From assembly GCA_001914785.1 (NCBI GenBank), contig MNDE01000191.1, forward strand, positions 1 through 40,520: 40,520 bases of DNA, written 5' to 3'. Below, one piece after another: positions 32,435 to 40,369 of this stretch. Positions within the stretch are counted from its first letter, which is position 1. Every line of letters starts with the position of its first letter. This stretch comes from Acidobacteria bacterium 13_2_20CM_57_17. GTDB lineage: Bacteria > Acidobacteriota > Terriglobia > Acidiferrales > UBA7541. Below the pieces are notes generated by a model. It saw only the letters and a program-made list of their open reading frames with translations. It searched no databases and was not told the origin of the DNA. Made by a program: the position numbers and the translations under genes.

Positions 32435-33889
32435 TCATTCGATTGGTATCGGCCGCGAACGCCAATTGAAGCCAATCGAACCAGTTTGCCGCAGCAAATT
32501 CCGGCCGCAGGATGTTCCTATGCAGAAATTCGTATTTGCATCCTGGACTTGCACTCGATAGCTCAGGTCCAGGCTCGTCCAGCGGCCCCAAGAATGACTA
32601 AGATTCACACCGCCAAACCAATAGTTGTAGATCTGCGCCTGGGCCGGTGTTAGAGGAGAATTCAATCCCTGGTTCCGTGCGTAGCCTGCAGTTATTCCAC
32701 CAGTAAATGCTTTCGAGAATTGACTGTTAAAGAAACCGGTCGTCTGGTCGGTTATTGCGCCTGGCAGGATACCCGCCCCGCCCGATAGCGAGCGATCGTA
32801 CGCAAGTCCGAATGTCGAGTGCCCCTTTTGGTAAGTCATCGAAGTATTAAGCGTCCAGTAGACTTGTCTTGACGAACTGGTTGCCGCCGTCGAGCCCGCC
32901 GGAGACGCTGTTCGAAGGAAGCTGACCCCTGGACCTCCGGCCACCCTAAATGCAAACCGCCCGTTTCTTCGTCCAAAGGAAAGCTGCGCGGTGTGCGCGT
33001 CAATCGGCTGAACGGTGCTGCTGAACCGCAGCTCGGAGAAACGATAGAGCAGCGCCATTGAGTTGTGGCGAGTCACCTGATGCTCGTAGCCGCCCTGGGC
33101 GGTCACCTCGCTGTAGTCGAGGAAGCCGGTGCTGTCAAGAAAGCGTAACAGTGAATACCCTCCAACAAACGTCAATGACGATTTTGGCGTCATCGCTGTG
33201 TCAAGCTCCACCACAGATGCGTTGCCGACTCGTTGTCCCCGGGTCGTTAGAATGGATTGATTTGGAGTGAAGATCGGTTCCAGCGACACGCCCTGGCCCC
33301 CAGGCAGGCGCACGGATGAACCCGGCAGGCTAAAGCCAAACGAGGTCTCCGGCAATTGGTTTACAATGTCAAACAACGAGAACGTGGAACGGCCCCAGGC
33401 TAACTTCTCGCCGAATCCCAATTGCTGGATAACCGAGTTCTTCGCCGTTCCATCGTTGGAAATTAAGCCGCCTCCGAGATAACTCAAGGTCAGGTCAGAC
33501 CGCCGTGAAATCCTGTTTACGTCGATCCCCGCATACGCAGAACTCCACGTTGTCACGTTAGTCTTTTGGGTAGCCGCAGACGCAAGTGGATTCGTATCGA
33601 CGGTTGAAGTCACGCCGATGAGCGGCTGCCAAAAACTGCGTCGCTGGGTAACAGGACCCAACGAGAATTCCTCTGCCCCAGCCAGGCTACGTGTGTCCTG
33701 AGAAGGCCCCTGAGTGTCGCCGTCCGCATCCTGAGACTTGTTTTTGTTCTGAGCAGGAGCTATGCGCGTGTCGATGGGCCGATCCGCGGAACTGGCCTGG
33801 GTGCCGGATTGTTCTTGTGCAAGAGTCGTCGGCGACACAAGTGGAATCGCCAACATCGCTATCCACAAATTTGAACGTAGGACGCTCAT
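32435..33889 (-). CDS. Predicted outer-membrane beta-barrel protein of the EPS export module
   Basis: This 484-residue protein has a signal peptide (LWIAMLAIPLVSPTTLAQ) and a ~65-residue Q/D/S-rich low-complexity segment. It ends in ~400 residues of alternating amphipathic strands rich in Y/F/W/S/G ('DLTLSYLGGGLIS', 'SLTFVGGYSLLRF', 'AQGGYEHQV', 'ITAGYARNQG', 'GGVNLSHSWGRWTSLDLSYRV'). This is typical for an outer-membrane barrel of ~16 strands. The terminal residues (SIGFNWRSRPIPIE) put an aromatic near, though not at, the end. It lies directly between the Wza-like and Wzz-like genes, so it may supply the outer-membrane pore. GGGAG precedes the ATG at 33889; an in-frame start at 33910 overlaps the upstream gene. 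Confidence 0.72.
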   Translation of the reverse strand: MSVLRSNLWIAMLAIPLVSPTTLAQEQSGTQASSADRPIDTRIAPAQNKNKSQDADGDTQGPSQDTRSLAGAEEFSLGPVTQRRSFWQPLIGVTSTVDTNPLASAATQKTNVTTWSSAYAGIDVNRISRRSDLTLSYLGGGLISNDGTAKNSVIQQLGFGEKLAWGRSTFSLFDIVNQLPETSFGFSLPGSSVRLPGGQGVSLEPIFTPNQSILTTRGQRVGNASVVELDTAMTPKSSLTFVGGYSLLRFLDSTGFLDYSEVTAQGGYEHQVTRHNSMALLYRFSELRFSSTVQPIDAHTAQLSFGRRNGRFAFRVAGGPGVSFLRTASPAGSTAATSSSRQVYWTLNTSMTYQKGHSTFGLAYDRSLSGGAGILPGAITDQTTGFFNSQFSKAFTGGITAGYARNQGLNSPLTPAQAQIYNYWFGGVNLSHSWGRWTSLDLSYRVQVQDANTNFCIGTSCGRNLLRQTGSIGFNWRSRPIPIE

Positions 33890-33896
33890 GGCTCCC

Positions 33897-34610
33897 TTAT
33901 GGCACGACAATCGTATCTCCCGCCTTCAACACGATGTTCTGGGCGGGGTTCTTTCCATTGACCACATCTTTGTAGTTGAACGGGTGCTTCACTTGCTTCC
34001 CGTTTTCCACGCGCAGGAGATATATGTTTTTTGTGTTGGCGAATTGTGTAAATCCGCCTCCGCTGGAAAGCGCCTGTAGCAGCGTCATCCCTGGGACCAA
34101 GGGGTACGCGCCAGCGCGTGTCACTTCTCCCATGAGGTAGATGCGCTGGCTGCCGATCGTGGTAACGATCACAGTGACTCGCGGATCCGTAAAATATCTC
34201 TTTAACCTCTGCGTGATGTCCGCTCTAAGTTGGGCTGGGGTTAGGCCTCCCGCCTGGACGTCATCCAATAGAGGGAGAGAAATCTTTCCGTCGGGCCGCA
34301 CGGGCACCGCCCGCGTGAGATCTGGCTCCTTCCATACACTGATATCCAGCGTGTCCTGTGGACCGATAACGTAGTTGGGATCGCTCGGGACAGGGTTGTC
34401 CGGCTCTTTGCTGCCATTTCCGTTCCCGACCAACGAAGCCTTATCGCTCGATTGCGTTTTGGAAGAAGTTTGTTGCGTAAGTGCCAGGGAGGGCAGCATG
34501 AAGAACACGAAGGCCAACGAAAAAAGAATCAAACTTCGTATTCCGGTTTCGCGACCGGCAAAGGCCACTCCTTTGGCGGCGGACTCTAAGACATTGGCTT
34601 TGTGGGACAT
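33897..34610 (-). CDS. wza: Wza/GumB-like polysaccharide export (OPX) protein, short form
   Basis: This 237-residue protein has a signal peptide (~24-45) and the Poly_export domain (~76-152: NYVIGPQDTLDISVWKEPDL, 'VRPDGKISLPLLDDVQAGGLT', 'RLKRYFTDPRVTVIV'). A single SLBB domain follows (~155-235: 'IYLMGEVTRAGAYPLVPGMTLLQALSSGGGFT'), ending at 'LKAGDTIVVP'. No lipobox Cys is present at the cleavage site (LALTQQ). At 237 residues it is much shorter than E. coli Wza (~380) and lacks the extra SLBB repeats and the C-terminal amphipathic helix that forms the outer-membrane pore. It is the first gene of the EPS operon; the region upstream must contain its promoter. Confidence 0.88.
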   Translation of the reverse strand: MSHKANVLESAAKGVAFAGRETGIRSLILFSLAFVFFMLPSLALTQQTSSKTQSSDKASLVGNGNGSKEPDNPVPSDPNYVIGPQDTLDISVWKEPDLTRAVPVRPDGKISLPLLDDVQAGGLTPAQLRADITQRLKRYFTDPRVTVIVTTIGSQRIYLMGEVTRAGAYPLVPGMTLLQALSSGGGFTQFANTKNIYLLRVENGKQVKHPFNYKDVVNGKNPAQNIVLKAGDTIVVP

Positions 34611-35322
34611 AGGCTACACCCCGTCCAGAAGTTCGTCGGGCACGCCACGGTTTCAGACATTTGCGTCTGCCACCCTTTTGCGCCTAGACGTTGGCATTCC
34701 TGTTTCCGCGGCAATTGGCCCGGGAACTTCCTCGCATTGCAATCTAGTGAAAGAGACCGTCCTCGGCAATCCGGTCCATCCCACAATCGATTGGAAGGTG
34801 AATACAGGAGGGGGTGATAGGGGAATCTATTGAGGCTGGTTCACGACAGGCCTCCGCTGCCCAAGGGCTCCGAGCATGTGGTCTTTTTAGGTCAAATGGG
34901 TTGCGGCCCAACGTTCGATTAAGATCAAACGCATTTTAGCAGGTCGGCCGGGAACTGCATTAGATTCAGAAGGATAGGAATGCCAGTGCCGTCAAATCCT
35001 ATTGCCTACTCCTAATTCGCAATGGACAATCGCAAAAATTGGTTTGTCAACAAATTTATGCCAGCATCGCTATTTGAAAGGATTCCGAAAACCGAGCTAT
35101 CTGCGGGCACCTTCCTCGGGTATTTCCACGATTTGTCCGCGTCTGCCGCTCTTTCTCATATGTGTGCTACCTCTCCTTTCCGTCACGGGGGCTGCGCCTC
35201 GTGCGCTCAGTTGGCGAATTACTCGCGTCTAGTAACTAGCCTGTAACTAGCCTTGTCTTTTTTGCATCCCATGTGTTATGCGGTAGTAGAGTTCCAGCTT
35301 TCTCGAAGTGGCAGGCGGAGAC
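34611..35322. promoter_or_regulatory. Divergent control region between the EPS operon and the carrier-protein genes
   Basis: About 710 bases hold no credible gene. The region must serve the EPS operon (minus) and the carrier-protein operon (plus). It contains the 11-bp tandem repeat listed separately. I could not assign -35/-10 or -24/-12 boxes with confidence. One open frame at 35022-35246 lacks a ribosome binding site and recognisable features and is not called. Confidence 0.5.
35232..35253. repeat. Perfect 11-bp tandem direct repeat, possible operator
   Basis: GTAACTAGCCT occurs twice head to tail (35232-35242 and 35243-35253), about 70 bases before the carrier-protein start. An 11-bp spacing puts both copies on the same face of the helix, as in activator or repressor direct-repeat sites. 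The overlapping CTAGTAACTAG also contains a small inverted repeat. A regulatory role is inferred only from position and period. Confidence 0.45.
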
Positions 35323-35610
35323 ATGAAACACATAACTGCTGACGAAGCGAAACGCTTCGTGGTTGCCCAGCTCGCTCATCCAATCGCTGCTAAGGGGCTG
35401 ATTCCAGAAAACCTTCCAGACAACTTCGATCTTTTGACCGAGGGCATTATTGATTCCCTAGGATTCGTTGACTTAGTGATGGCTCTGGAGCGGTATTTTG
35501 ACATTAAAGTAGACTTTGGCGGCTTGGATCCTGAAAGCCTGACTGTTCTGGGGCCAATTTCACAGTATATTGCGGAGAAAAGTAGGGTCGCTAGCTCGCG
35601 GTCCACTTGA
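35323..35610 (+). CDS. Acyl/peptidyl carrier protein
   Basis: This 95-residue protein has 'DLLTEGIIDSLGFVDLVMALE', in which Ser45 of the DSL motif is the expected phosphopantetheine site. 'YFDIKVDFGGLDPESLTVLGPISQYI' matches helices III and IV of the PP-binding fold. I choose the ATG at 35323 (AGGCGGAG just upstream) over an in-frame GTG at 35308. Carrier proteins of this type present an aminoacyl or acyl thioester to a partner enzyme. The stand-alone adenylation enzyme at 37231 is the obvious loader, and the LbH acyltransferase next door a possible user. It is not a fatty-acid ACP by context. Confidence 0.87.
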   Translation: MKHITADEAKRFVVAQLAHPIAAKGLIPENLPDNFDLLTEGIIDSLGFVDLVMALERYFDIKVDFGGLDPESLTVLGPISQYIAEKSRVASSRST

Positions 35611-35692
35611 TTGCGGCCCTTCCCGGTACCGAACTCGTCTTAGCTGCTCTCTGACTGTCGACGTAGATCTAGTTCTCATATTGGGGAGATTC

Positions 35693-36322
35693 GTGGTAGA
35701 AGAACTCCGCAAGTTGGAAATGCGGGCCCATCGATTACTCCATCACTTCTCGGCTCGAGGGAATGTGACACAGAGCACCGAAGAGAATCAGGCAATTCCA
35801 GATGTTAGGGAACTTCCGCCCGATCCTTTTTTCCGCGGTTTACTGAACCGGATACTTCATCTGTGCGCCCGTTTCGGTCCTGGCTCGGGCGCCATGCGAG
35901 TGAGGCTTCACCGATGGCGTGGCGTGAAGATCGGGCAGGAAGTGCATATTGGAACCGACGTTTTGCTTGAAACCGCTTATCCCCAGTGGGTTTCAATTGG
36001 CAATCGTGTTCAGATCGGCTTGCGATGCACTATCATCGCCCACCTCCATGGACTGGCCCCGAGGAAAACGGAGCATGGTGGACATGTGTCCGTCCGGATT
36101 GAGGATGATGCGAATATCGGCGCCGGAGTAATTATTCTTCCCAACGTCACGATTGGCCACGGCGCAGTAGTCACTGCGGGAAGTGTCGTATCACGGTCGG
36201 TCGCACCGCTTCACATGGTTCAGGGAAATCCCGCCCGGCCGATCGCTAAGTGTGGCATCCCCCTGACTTGGGATACGACACTGAAGGAATTCTTTAGCAA
36301 GCTTGAGCCGATCGAGAGATAA
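35693..36322 (+). CDS. Left-handed beta-helix (hexapeptide) acyltransferase
   Basis: From a GTG at 35693 (GGGGAG 4-5 bases upstream) the protein has 209 residues; an ATG at 35720 is an alternative. After ~65 variable residues, hexapeptide rungs begin ('GVKIGQEVHIGTDVLLET', 'VSIGNRVQIGLRCTIIAHLHG') with the catalytic-type His in AHLHG. The rungs then finish with 'ANIGAGVIILPNVTIGHGAVVTAGSVV' and 'VQGNPARPIAK', the usual end of maltose-O-acetyltransferase-like enzymes. It could use acetyl-CoA, or an acyl group from the neighbouring carrier protein. The gene lies 82 bases after the carrier-protein stop on the same strand and 17 bases before the reductase gene. Confidence 0.8.
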   Translation: MVEELRKLEMRAHRLLHHFSARGNVTQSTEENQAIPDVRELPPDPFFRGLLNRILHLCARFGPGSGAMRVRLHRWRGVKIGQEVHIGTDVLLETAYPQWVSIGNRVQIGLRCTIIAHLHGLAPRKTEHGGHVSVRIEDDANIGAGVIILPNVTIGHGAVVTAGSVVSRSVAPLHMVQGNPARPIAKCGIPLTWDTTLKEFFSKLEPIER

Positions 36323-36339
36323 GGATTTTCCTGCCGTTC

Positions 36340-37206
36340 ATGCTCCACAAGAGACTTGGCGCCGCAGAGTTGACGATTCCGGAAATCGGACTTGGAACGT
36401 GGCAATATCGAGGCAGCGTGCAAGCCCTGAGAAAGGGAATCGAACTCGGCGCCCGCTTCATTGATACGGCGGAAGCTTACGGAACCGAGAGTTTCGTGGG
36501 CGAAGTCATTCGGGGTATTCGCAATCAAGTCTTCCTGGCAACCAAGGCTTCCCCTTGGAATTTTCGACGTGAGGATATTTACCATGCCGCCAATCGTAGC
36601 CTTCAAGCACTCAAAACGGACTACATCGATCTTTACCAGCTTCACTGGCCGAACTCGACCATTCCCATCGAGGAAACAATGGGTGCCATGGAAGAGCTGG
36701 TGAATCAAGGCAAGATTCGCTTCATCGGCGTTAGCAATTTCTCTCTCGGAGAGCTTCAAAGGGCGCAGTCCGTTTTGCATCGATCCCGAATCGCCTCCAA
36801 TCAGGTCCGTTATAATCTTGTGGATCGAAGCGCGGAAGTCGGTCTCTTGGAATACTGCCAACAAAACAAGATAACTTTAATTGCTTATAGTCCGCTTGCA
36901 CGGGGGATGCATGCCATGAGAAAGAATGATCCGGCCGGTGTCCTCAGAACAGTTGCTGCGGAGACGGGCAGAACTGAGGCTCAAGTGGCGCTCAATTGGT
37001 GCATCGCTAGAGACTCTGTCGTGGCCATTCCAAAGGCAGATTCTGTCGAACATATCGAAGAAAATTGCCGAGCGTCGGATTGGCGCCTGACACAAGAACA
37101 GATTGCGCTCTTGAACAAGGAAATCCGCTACCGTCAGCGTGGTCGCGTTGAGGCAGTCTTGAGGCGTGTTGCTCGTAACACCCTTCAGAGACTCGGCCGC
37201 GTATAA
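36340..37206 (+). CDS. Aldo/keto reductase
   Basis: This 288-residue protein is a complete (beta/alpha)8 AKR with the catalytic tetrad visible: Asp42 and Tyr47 (FIDTAEAYG), Lys69 (FLATKAS) and His102 (LYQLHWP). 'GKIRFIGVSNFS', 'NQVRYNLVDR' and the NADPH-binding 'VVAIPKADSVEHIEENCRA' follow. It would reduce an aldehyde or ketone with NADPH. It follows the acyltransferase by 17 bases, so the three plus-strand genes probably form one operon. It converges on the adenylation gene with 24 bases between stops. The substrate is unknown; an intermediate of the carrier-protein pathway is plausible. Confidence 0.85.
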   Translation: MLHKRLGAAELTIPEIGLGTWQYRGSVQALRKGIELGARFIDTAEAYGTESFVGEVIRGIRNQVFLATKASPWNFRREDIYHAANRSLQALKTDYIDLYQLHWPNSTIPIEETMGAMEELVNQGKIRFIGVSNFSLGELQRAQSVLHRSRIASNQVRYNLVDRSAEVGLLEYCQQNKITLIAYSPLARGMHAMRKNDPAGVLRTVAAETGRTEAQVALNWCIARDSVVAIPKADSVEHIEENCRASDWRLTQEQIALLNKEIRYRQRGRVEAVLRRVARNTLQRLGRV

Positions 37207-37230
37207 CCAAAATGCAAGCTCCCTCTTTCG

Positions 37231-38862
37231 TCAGCGCGCACTTCCTCGCAGGACGGCCGTTTCTTGCAGTTGTCCTTCTTCTGCATCAAGGTGCCGTATC
37301 AAAACTTGCCGATCAGTCTTTCCATTCGCATTCAGCGGGAATTCGCTCCGCAGATAAATCCTTCGTGGAATCATGTATTCCGGAAGCGACTCTCGGCACT
37401 CGGCTAGCACGACATTTTCGTCCACGGCCTCGTTCCGCGAGACAAAGGCGATAATTCCCTCCGCCAGTCCGTTCCTGACTGGCCATCCGACTGCCACCAC
37501 CTGTTCTGTTCCGCAAACGCGTCGCAGCACGGCCTCGATCTCTTGTAGTTCAATGCGGTACCCGCGCACTTTGATTTGATGGTCGATTCTGCCCAGATAG
37601 TGGATGCAACCCTCGGCATCCTGCTTCACAAGGTCTCCCGTCCGATACCAGGTCGTTCCATCACAACCCGGCAATTGAACAAATCGCTCCCTCGTTTTGT
37701 CGGGATCGTTCCAATAGCCATTCGTAACCTGAGAGCCTGCCAGACAGAGTTCACCGCTCTCTCCGGTTGCGACTGTTCTTTTTTCCTCATCAACGATCCG
37801 GCACATTTGTCCTGCGAAGGGCCAGCCAATCGGGACGACACCGTTCAAATATTCTTTTTCGTGTCTACCGGGATCCCAGTGCAAGTGAGTGATGGCGATC
37901 GTCGCTTCTGTCGGTCCGTACAGATTCTCCACCGTTGAGTTAACTGCCGCCTTTTGCCAGAGCGCCGCATATTTGGCGGGCAAGGGTTCACCGCAGAAGA
38001 GGCTGTGCCGTAAGCTCGGGAAACTTCCGGGATTCAACAGCCTCATTTTTTCCAGAACTCCGACCACAGAAGGCACGGAAAACCACATCGTCAGCTGATG
38101 ATCGCGGATAAACTTAGCCGGCATCATTACGGACTTTTCCGGAACGGAAAAAAGACACGCCCCGCGTTCCCAGCAGACAAACATGTCGTGGACACTCAGG
38201 TCGAACGTAAGATCGAATTCTTGCGAAAGCCGATCTTCCTCGTTGACGGAGTAGCGGTCAGATACATACTTGACGTAGGGCTGGACATTCGAATGATGAA
38301 TCGCGACGCCCTTGGGCTGGCCCGTGCTCCCGGACGTAAACAGCAAGTAGGCAATCGCCGCGCTAGCAAGTTCAGGGCTGAACGAAAGATTCCTCCCGCT
38401 GCTCATTTGTCCCGCGGGCAGAAATCGATGCTTCGGAAGTTCTTTTGACCAGGCCGGCGCAACGTCGCAATCCGGCAAAATGACAACTAGAGAACCGCTG
38501 GCCGTGGACAAGAGGTTCGGTAAGTTAGCAGAGCTCTCCGCTCCCGCTATCAGAATTGAGGAACCGGAAAGAGTCAGCATTCTCAGTGTCCGGTCGAGCG
38601 GGAACTTTGGATTTAAAGGCGCGTAGCCCTTTCCCGCGGCTAGAATGCCAAGGACACCTGCGTAGGCAGTTTTGCTGCGATGGGCTAATAGAGCAACGAC
38701 TCCGGACTGATGATCTCCCACTGATTGGATGGTTGCGCCAATACGAGCAACTTCCTGGCGCAACGATTGGTACGAAATGTTCTCGTTGCCGACGGCCAGC
38801 GCCGGACGCTCAGGGAACCGCTCCGCCGATTCGAAAAAACCTGATGCAAGGTTTCGGACCAT
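37231..38862 (-). CDS. Stand-alone amino-acid adenylation enzyme (AMP-binding, DltA/NRPS A-domain-like)
   Basis: This 543-residue protein has the A-domain core motifs: A3 YLLFTSGSTGQPKGVAIHH (172-190), A4 FDLSVHDMF (220-228), A5 'NLYGPTEATI' (~315), A7 'YRTGDLVK', A8 'GRIDHQIKVRGYRIELQEIE' and A10 'PLNANGKTDRQ' with the catalytic Lys. The Asp in the A4 FDLS segment lines up with the residue that binds the substrate's alpha-amino group in NRPS A-domains, pointing to an amino-acid substrate. No condensation, carrier or thioesterase domain is attached, so it should load the separate carrier protein encoded at 35323. The ATG at 38862 is chosen; an in-frame TTG at 38889 adds only 9 residues. Confidence 0.87.
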   Translation of the reverse strand: MVRNLASGFFESAERFPERPALAVGNENISYQSLRQEVARIGATIQSVGDHQSGVVALLAHRSKTAYAGVLGILAAGKGYAPLNPKFPLDRTLRMLTLSGSSILIAGAESSANLPNLLSTASGSLVVILPDCDVAPAWSKELPKHRFLPAGQMSSGRNLSFSPELASAAIAYLLFTSGSTGQPKGVAIHHSNVQPYVKYVSDRYSVNEEDRLSQEFDLTFDLSVHDMFVCWERGACLFSVPEKSVMMPAKFIRDHQLTMWFSVPSVVGVLEKMRLLNPGSFPSLRHSLFCGEPLPAKYAALWQKAAVNSTVENLYGPTEATIAITHLHWDPGRHEKEYLNGVVPIGWPFAGQMCRIVDEEKRTVATGESGELCLAGSQVTNGYWNDPDKTRERFVQLPGCDGTTWYRTGDLVKQDAEGCIHYLGRIDHQIKVRGYRIELQEIEAVLRRVCGTEQVVAVGWPVRNGLAEGIIAFVSRNEAVDENVVLAECRESLPEYMIPRRIYLRSEFPLNANGKTDRQVLIRHLDAEEGQLQETAVLRGSAR

Positions 38863-38919
38863 GGTGCCTATCTGCAAGATCGATCCCAACTATTTTCGGA
38901 TCGGAGCCTGGCTTCCTGC

Positions 38920-40008
38920 CTAAGTGATACCACTCGGCCTGGCGACTGCCTGAACGGGTCTCCACACAGCATCGCTTTTCACAGCGACCGACGATGTCTG
39001 AGCCGCTGTCTCAAACGCGATTTGCGTATGATGCAACTCCTCTTTGGTGGGCGGTATATCCAGAATGAACGTCGAGTACCCGGCGCTGATGTATCGCGAC
39101 AATTCTTCTGCAACGGCCTCGTAACTACCCACTAGATAGGGGCAAAACGTTTTGTATGTTTCAAACGGCCGAAGCCAGTACGGACTTCTGCCGTTCTTTG
39201 ATTCTTCTGCGAGCTCAGACAATTGTTTGTGCCACAGCGAATCGGAAATTCTCATTGCCACCTGATGGGTCAACTCACCCTTTCTGTCTTCCGGGAAACG
39301 CTCCTCCGCGACTTCCCACGCTTCTGACTCCGTGCTCCGCGCAATTATCCCCACGCGCACTCCGCAATTGAGTTCGTTCTCCGGGTCCAGCCCCTCGTAT
39401 TCCCTCGCCGGTTTCGGATACTTCACCGCCGTTGCGCCAATTGCCTTGGCGGCCTCCAGCCCTGCCTCAGAGGATCCGGAAATGAAGATTCCTGGAAAAA
39501 GCTCAGGCGCGAGGGGAGGTGTCATCCTCAGCTTGTCGACCTTATAGAATTCCCCTTCCACCGTGACCGCTTCGCGTCCGGCGAGAAGCTGTTTGATAAT
39601 ACTTGTGTACTCAATGATCCTCGCATAGCGCTTGTCATGCGCGGTCGTGTCATTCAGTGCGGCCAGATCGTTCTTGAACCCGCCGGCAACCAGGTTAAGG
39701 TAGATACGCCGCCGGTAAAGAAATCCGAACGACGCAACCATCTTCGCCACCGAATAAGGGTGCATATACACTGGCTGGATAGCCACAAGCGGACAAAGGT
39801 TCTTGGTGTTCTCAATGATGATCTGGGACACCAGCCAGGGATCGACGATGCTGTTGTCCGTATAGACCAAAATTCCTTTGCAGCCGCATTGCTCACTCCA
39901 GCCCGCCACATCCGCCACGCTCCTCGCGTAGCAATCGCTGGAGATATCTTTTGATTGGGGGCACGTCGCGAAGAGTTCAACAGAGATCTTGCTATCAGAG
40001 CGAGCCAT
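38920..40008 (-). CDS. Luciferase-like (LLM class) flavin-dependent monooxygenase
   Basis: This 362-residue protein has GAGG 8 bases before the ATG at 40008; upstream in-frame codons to 40149 lack family sequence. Motifs 'KGILVYTDNSIVDPWLVSQIII', 'LCPLVAIQPVYMHPYSVAKMVASFGFLYRRRIYLNLVAGG' and 'FPGIFISGSSEAGLEAAKAIGATAVKYP' are those of the SsuD/alkanal-monooxygenase TIM barrel that binds reduced FMN. It would oxygenate a small substrate with FMNH2 and O2. The gene runs towards the adenylation gene (57 bases between them), consistent with one operon. LLM enzymes occur in desulfonation and also in natural-product clusters; the carrier-protein neighbours favour the latter. Confidence 0.85.
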   Translation of the reverse strand: MARSDSKISVELFATCPQSKDISSDCYARSVADVAGWSEQCGCKGILVYTDNSIVDPWLVSQIIIENTKNLCPLVAIQPVYMHPYSVAKMVASFGFLYRRRIYLNLVAGGFKNDLAALNDTTAHDKRYARIIEYTSIIKQLLAGREAVTVEGEFYKVDKLRMTPPLAPELFPGIFISGSSEAGLEAAKAIGATAVKYPKPAREYEGLDPENELNCGVRVGIIARSTESEAWEVAEERFPEDRKGELTHQVAMRISDSLWHKQLSELAEESKNGRSPYWLRPFETYKTFCPYLVGSYEAVAEELSRYISAGYSTFILDIPPTKEELHHTQIAFETAAQTSSVAVKSDAVWRPVQAVARPSGIT

Positions 40009-40369
40009 TTGAGTTACCTCTTGTGCAGAACTCAGATGCCGTGGCCGGGGACGACTGGCTCCTAGATCTAAGAGGCCCAACGAACGATTTCGCGGGAATC
40101 CTATATGGACTTTCAGAAGTCGAGCTACTAGGTGAAGACCGGAAACCAAGCTAAGTAAAGTACTCGACGCATCGCGAAGGGGAACACTGTATTGTTCCTT
40201 TGTCTCGCCGAAAGCAGAGTGTGGGAGCCGTTGCTGCTTTGAGAAGGTTCTTCCGTTCCGGTATAGGCGCGCTGTTGAATCACAAGTTTCGGCCCGTCAG
40301 GTGACAAGGAGATGCATTTTCCCACTGAATAGTTCACTGCGGCTTGCCTATGCATAAAGGACCGTCATC
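40009..40369. promoter_or_regulatory. Divergent promoter region of monooxygenase and carbamoyltransferase genes
   Basis: These 361 bases lie between two divergent starts and hold no credible gene. They must contain promoters for both directions; I see no convincing consensus boxes, and no inverted repeat that I would call an operator. Confidence 0.4.

Noticed and set aside
35022..35246. 74-codon plus-strand frame in the divergent control region
   Set aside because: No ribosome binding site, no domain or signal features, and unremarkable composition; cannot be supported as a gene.
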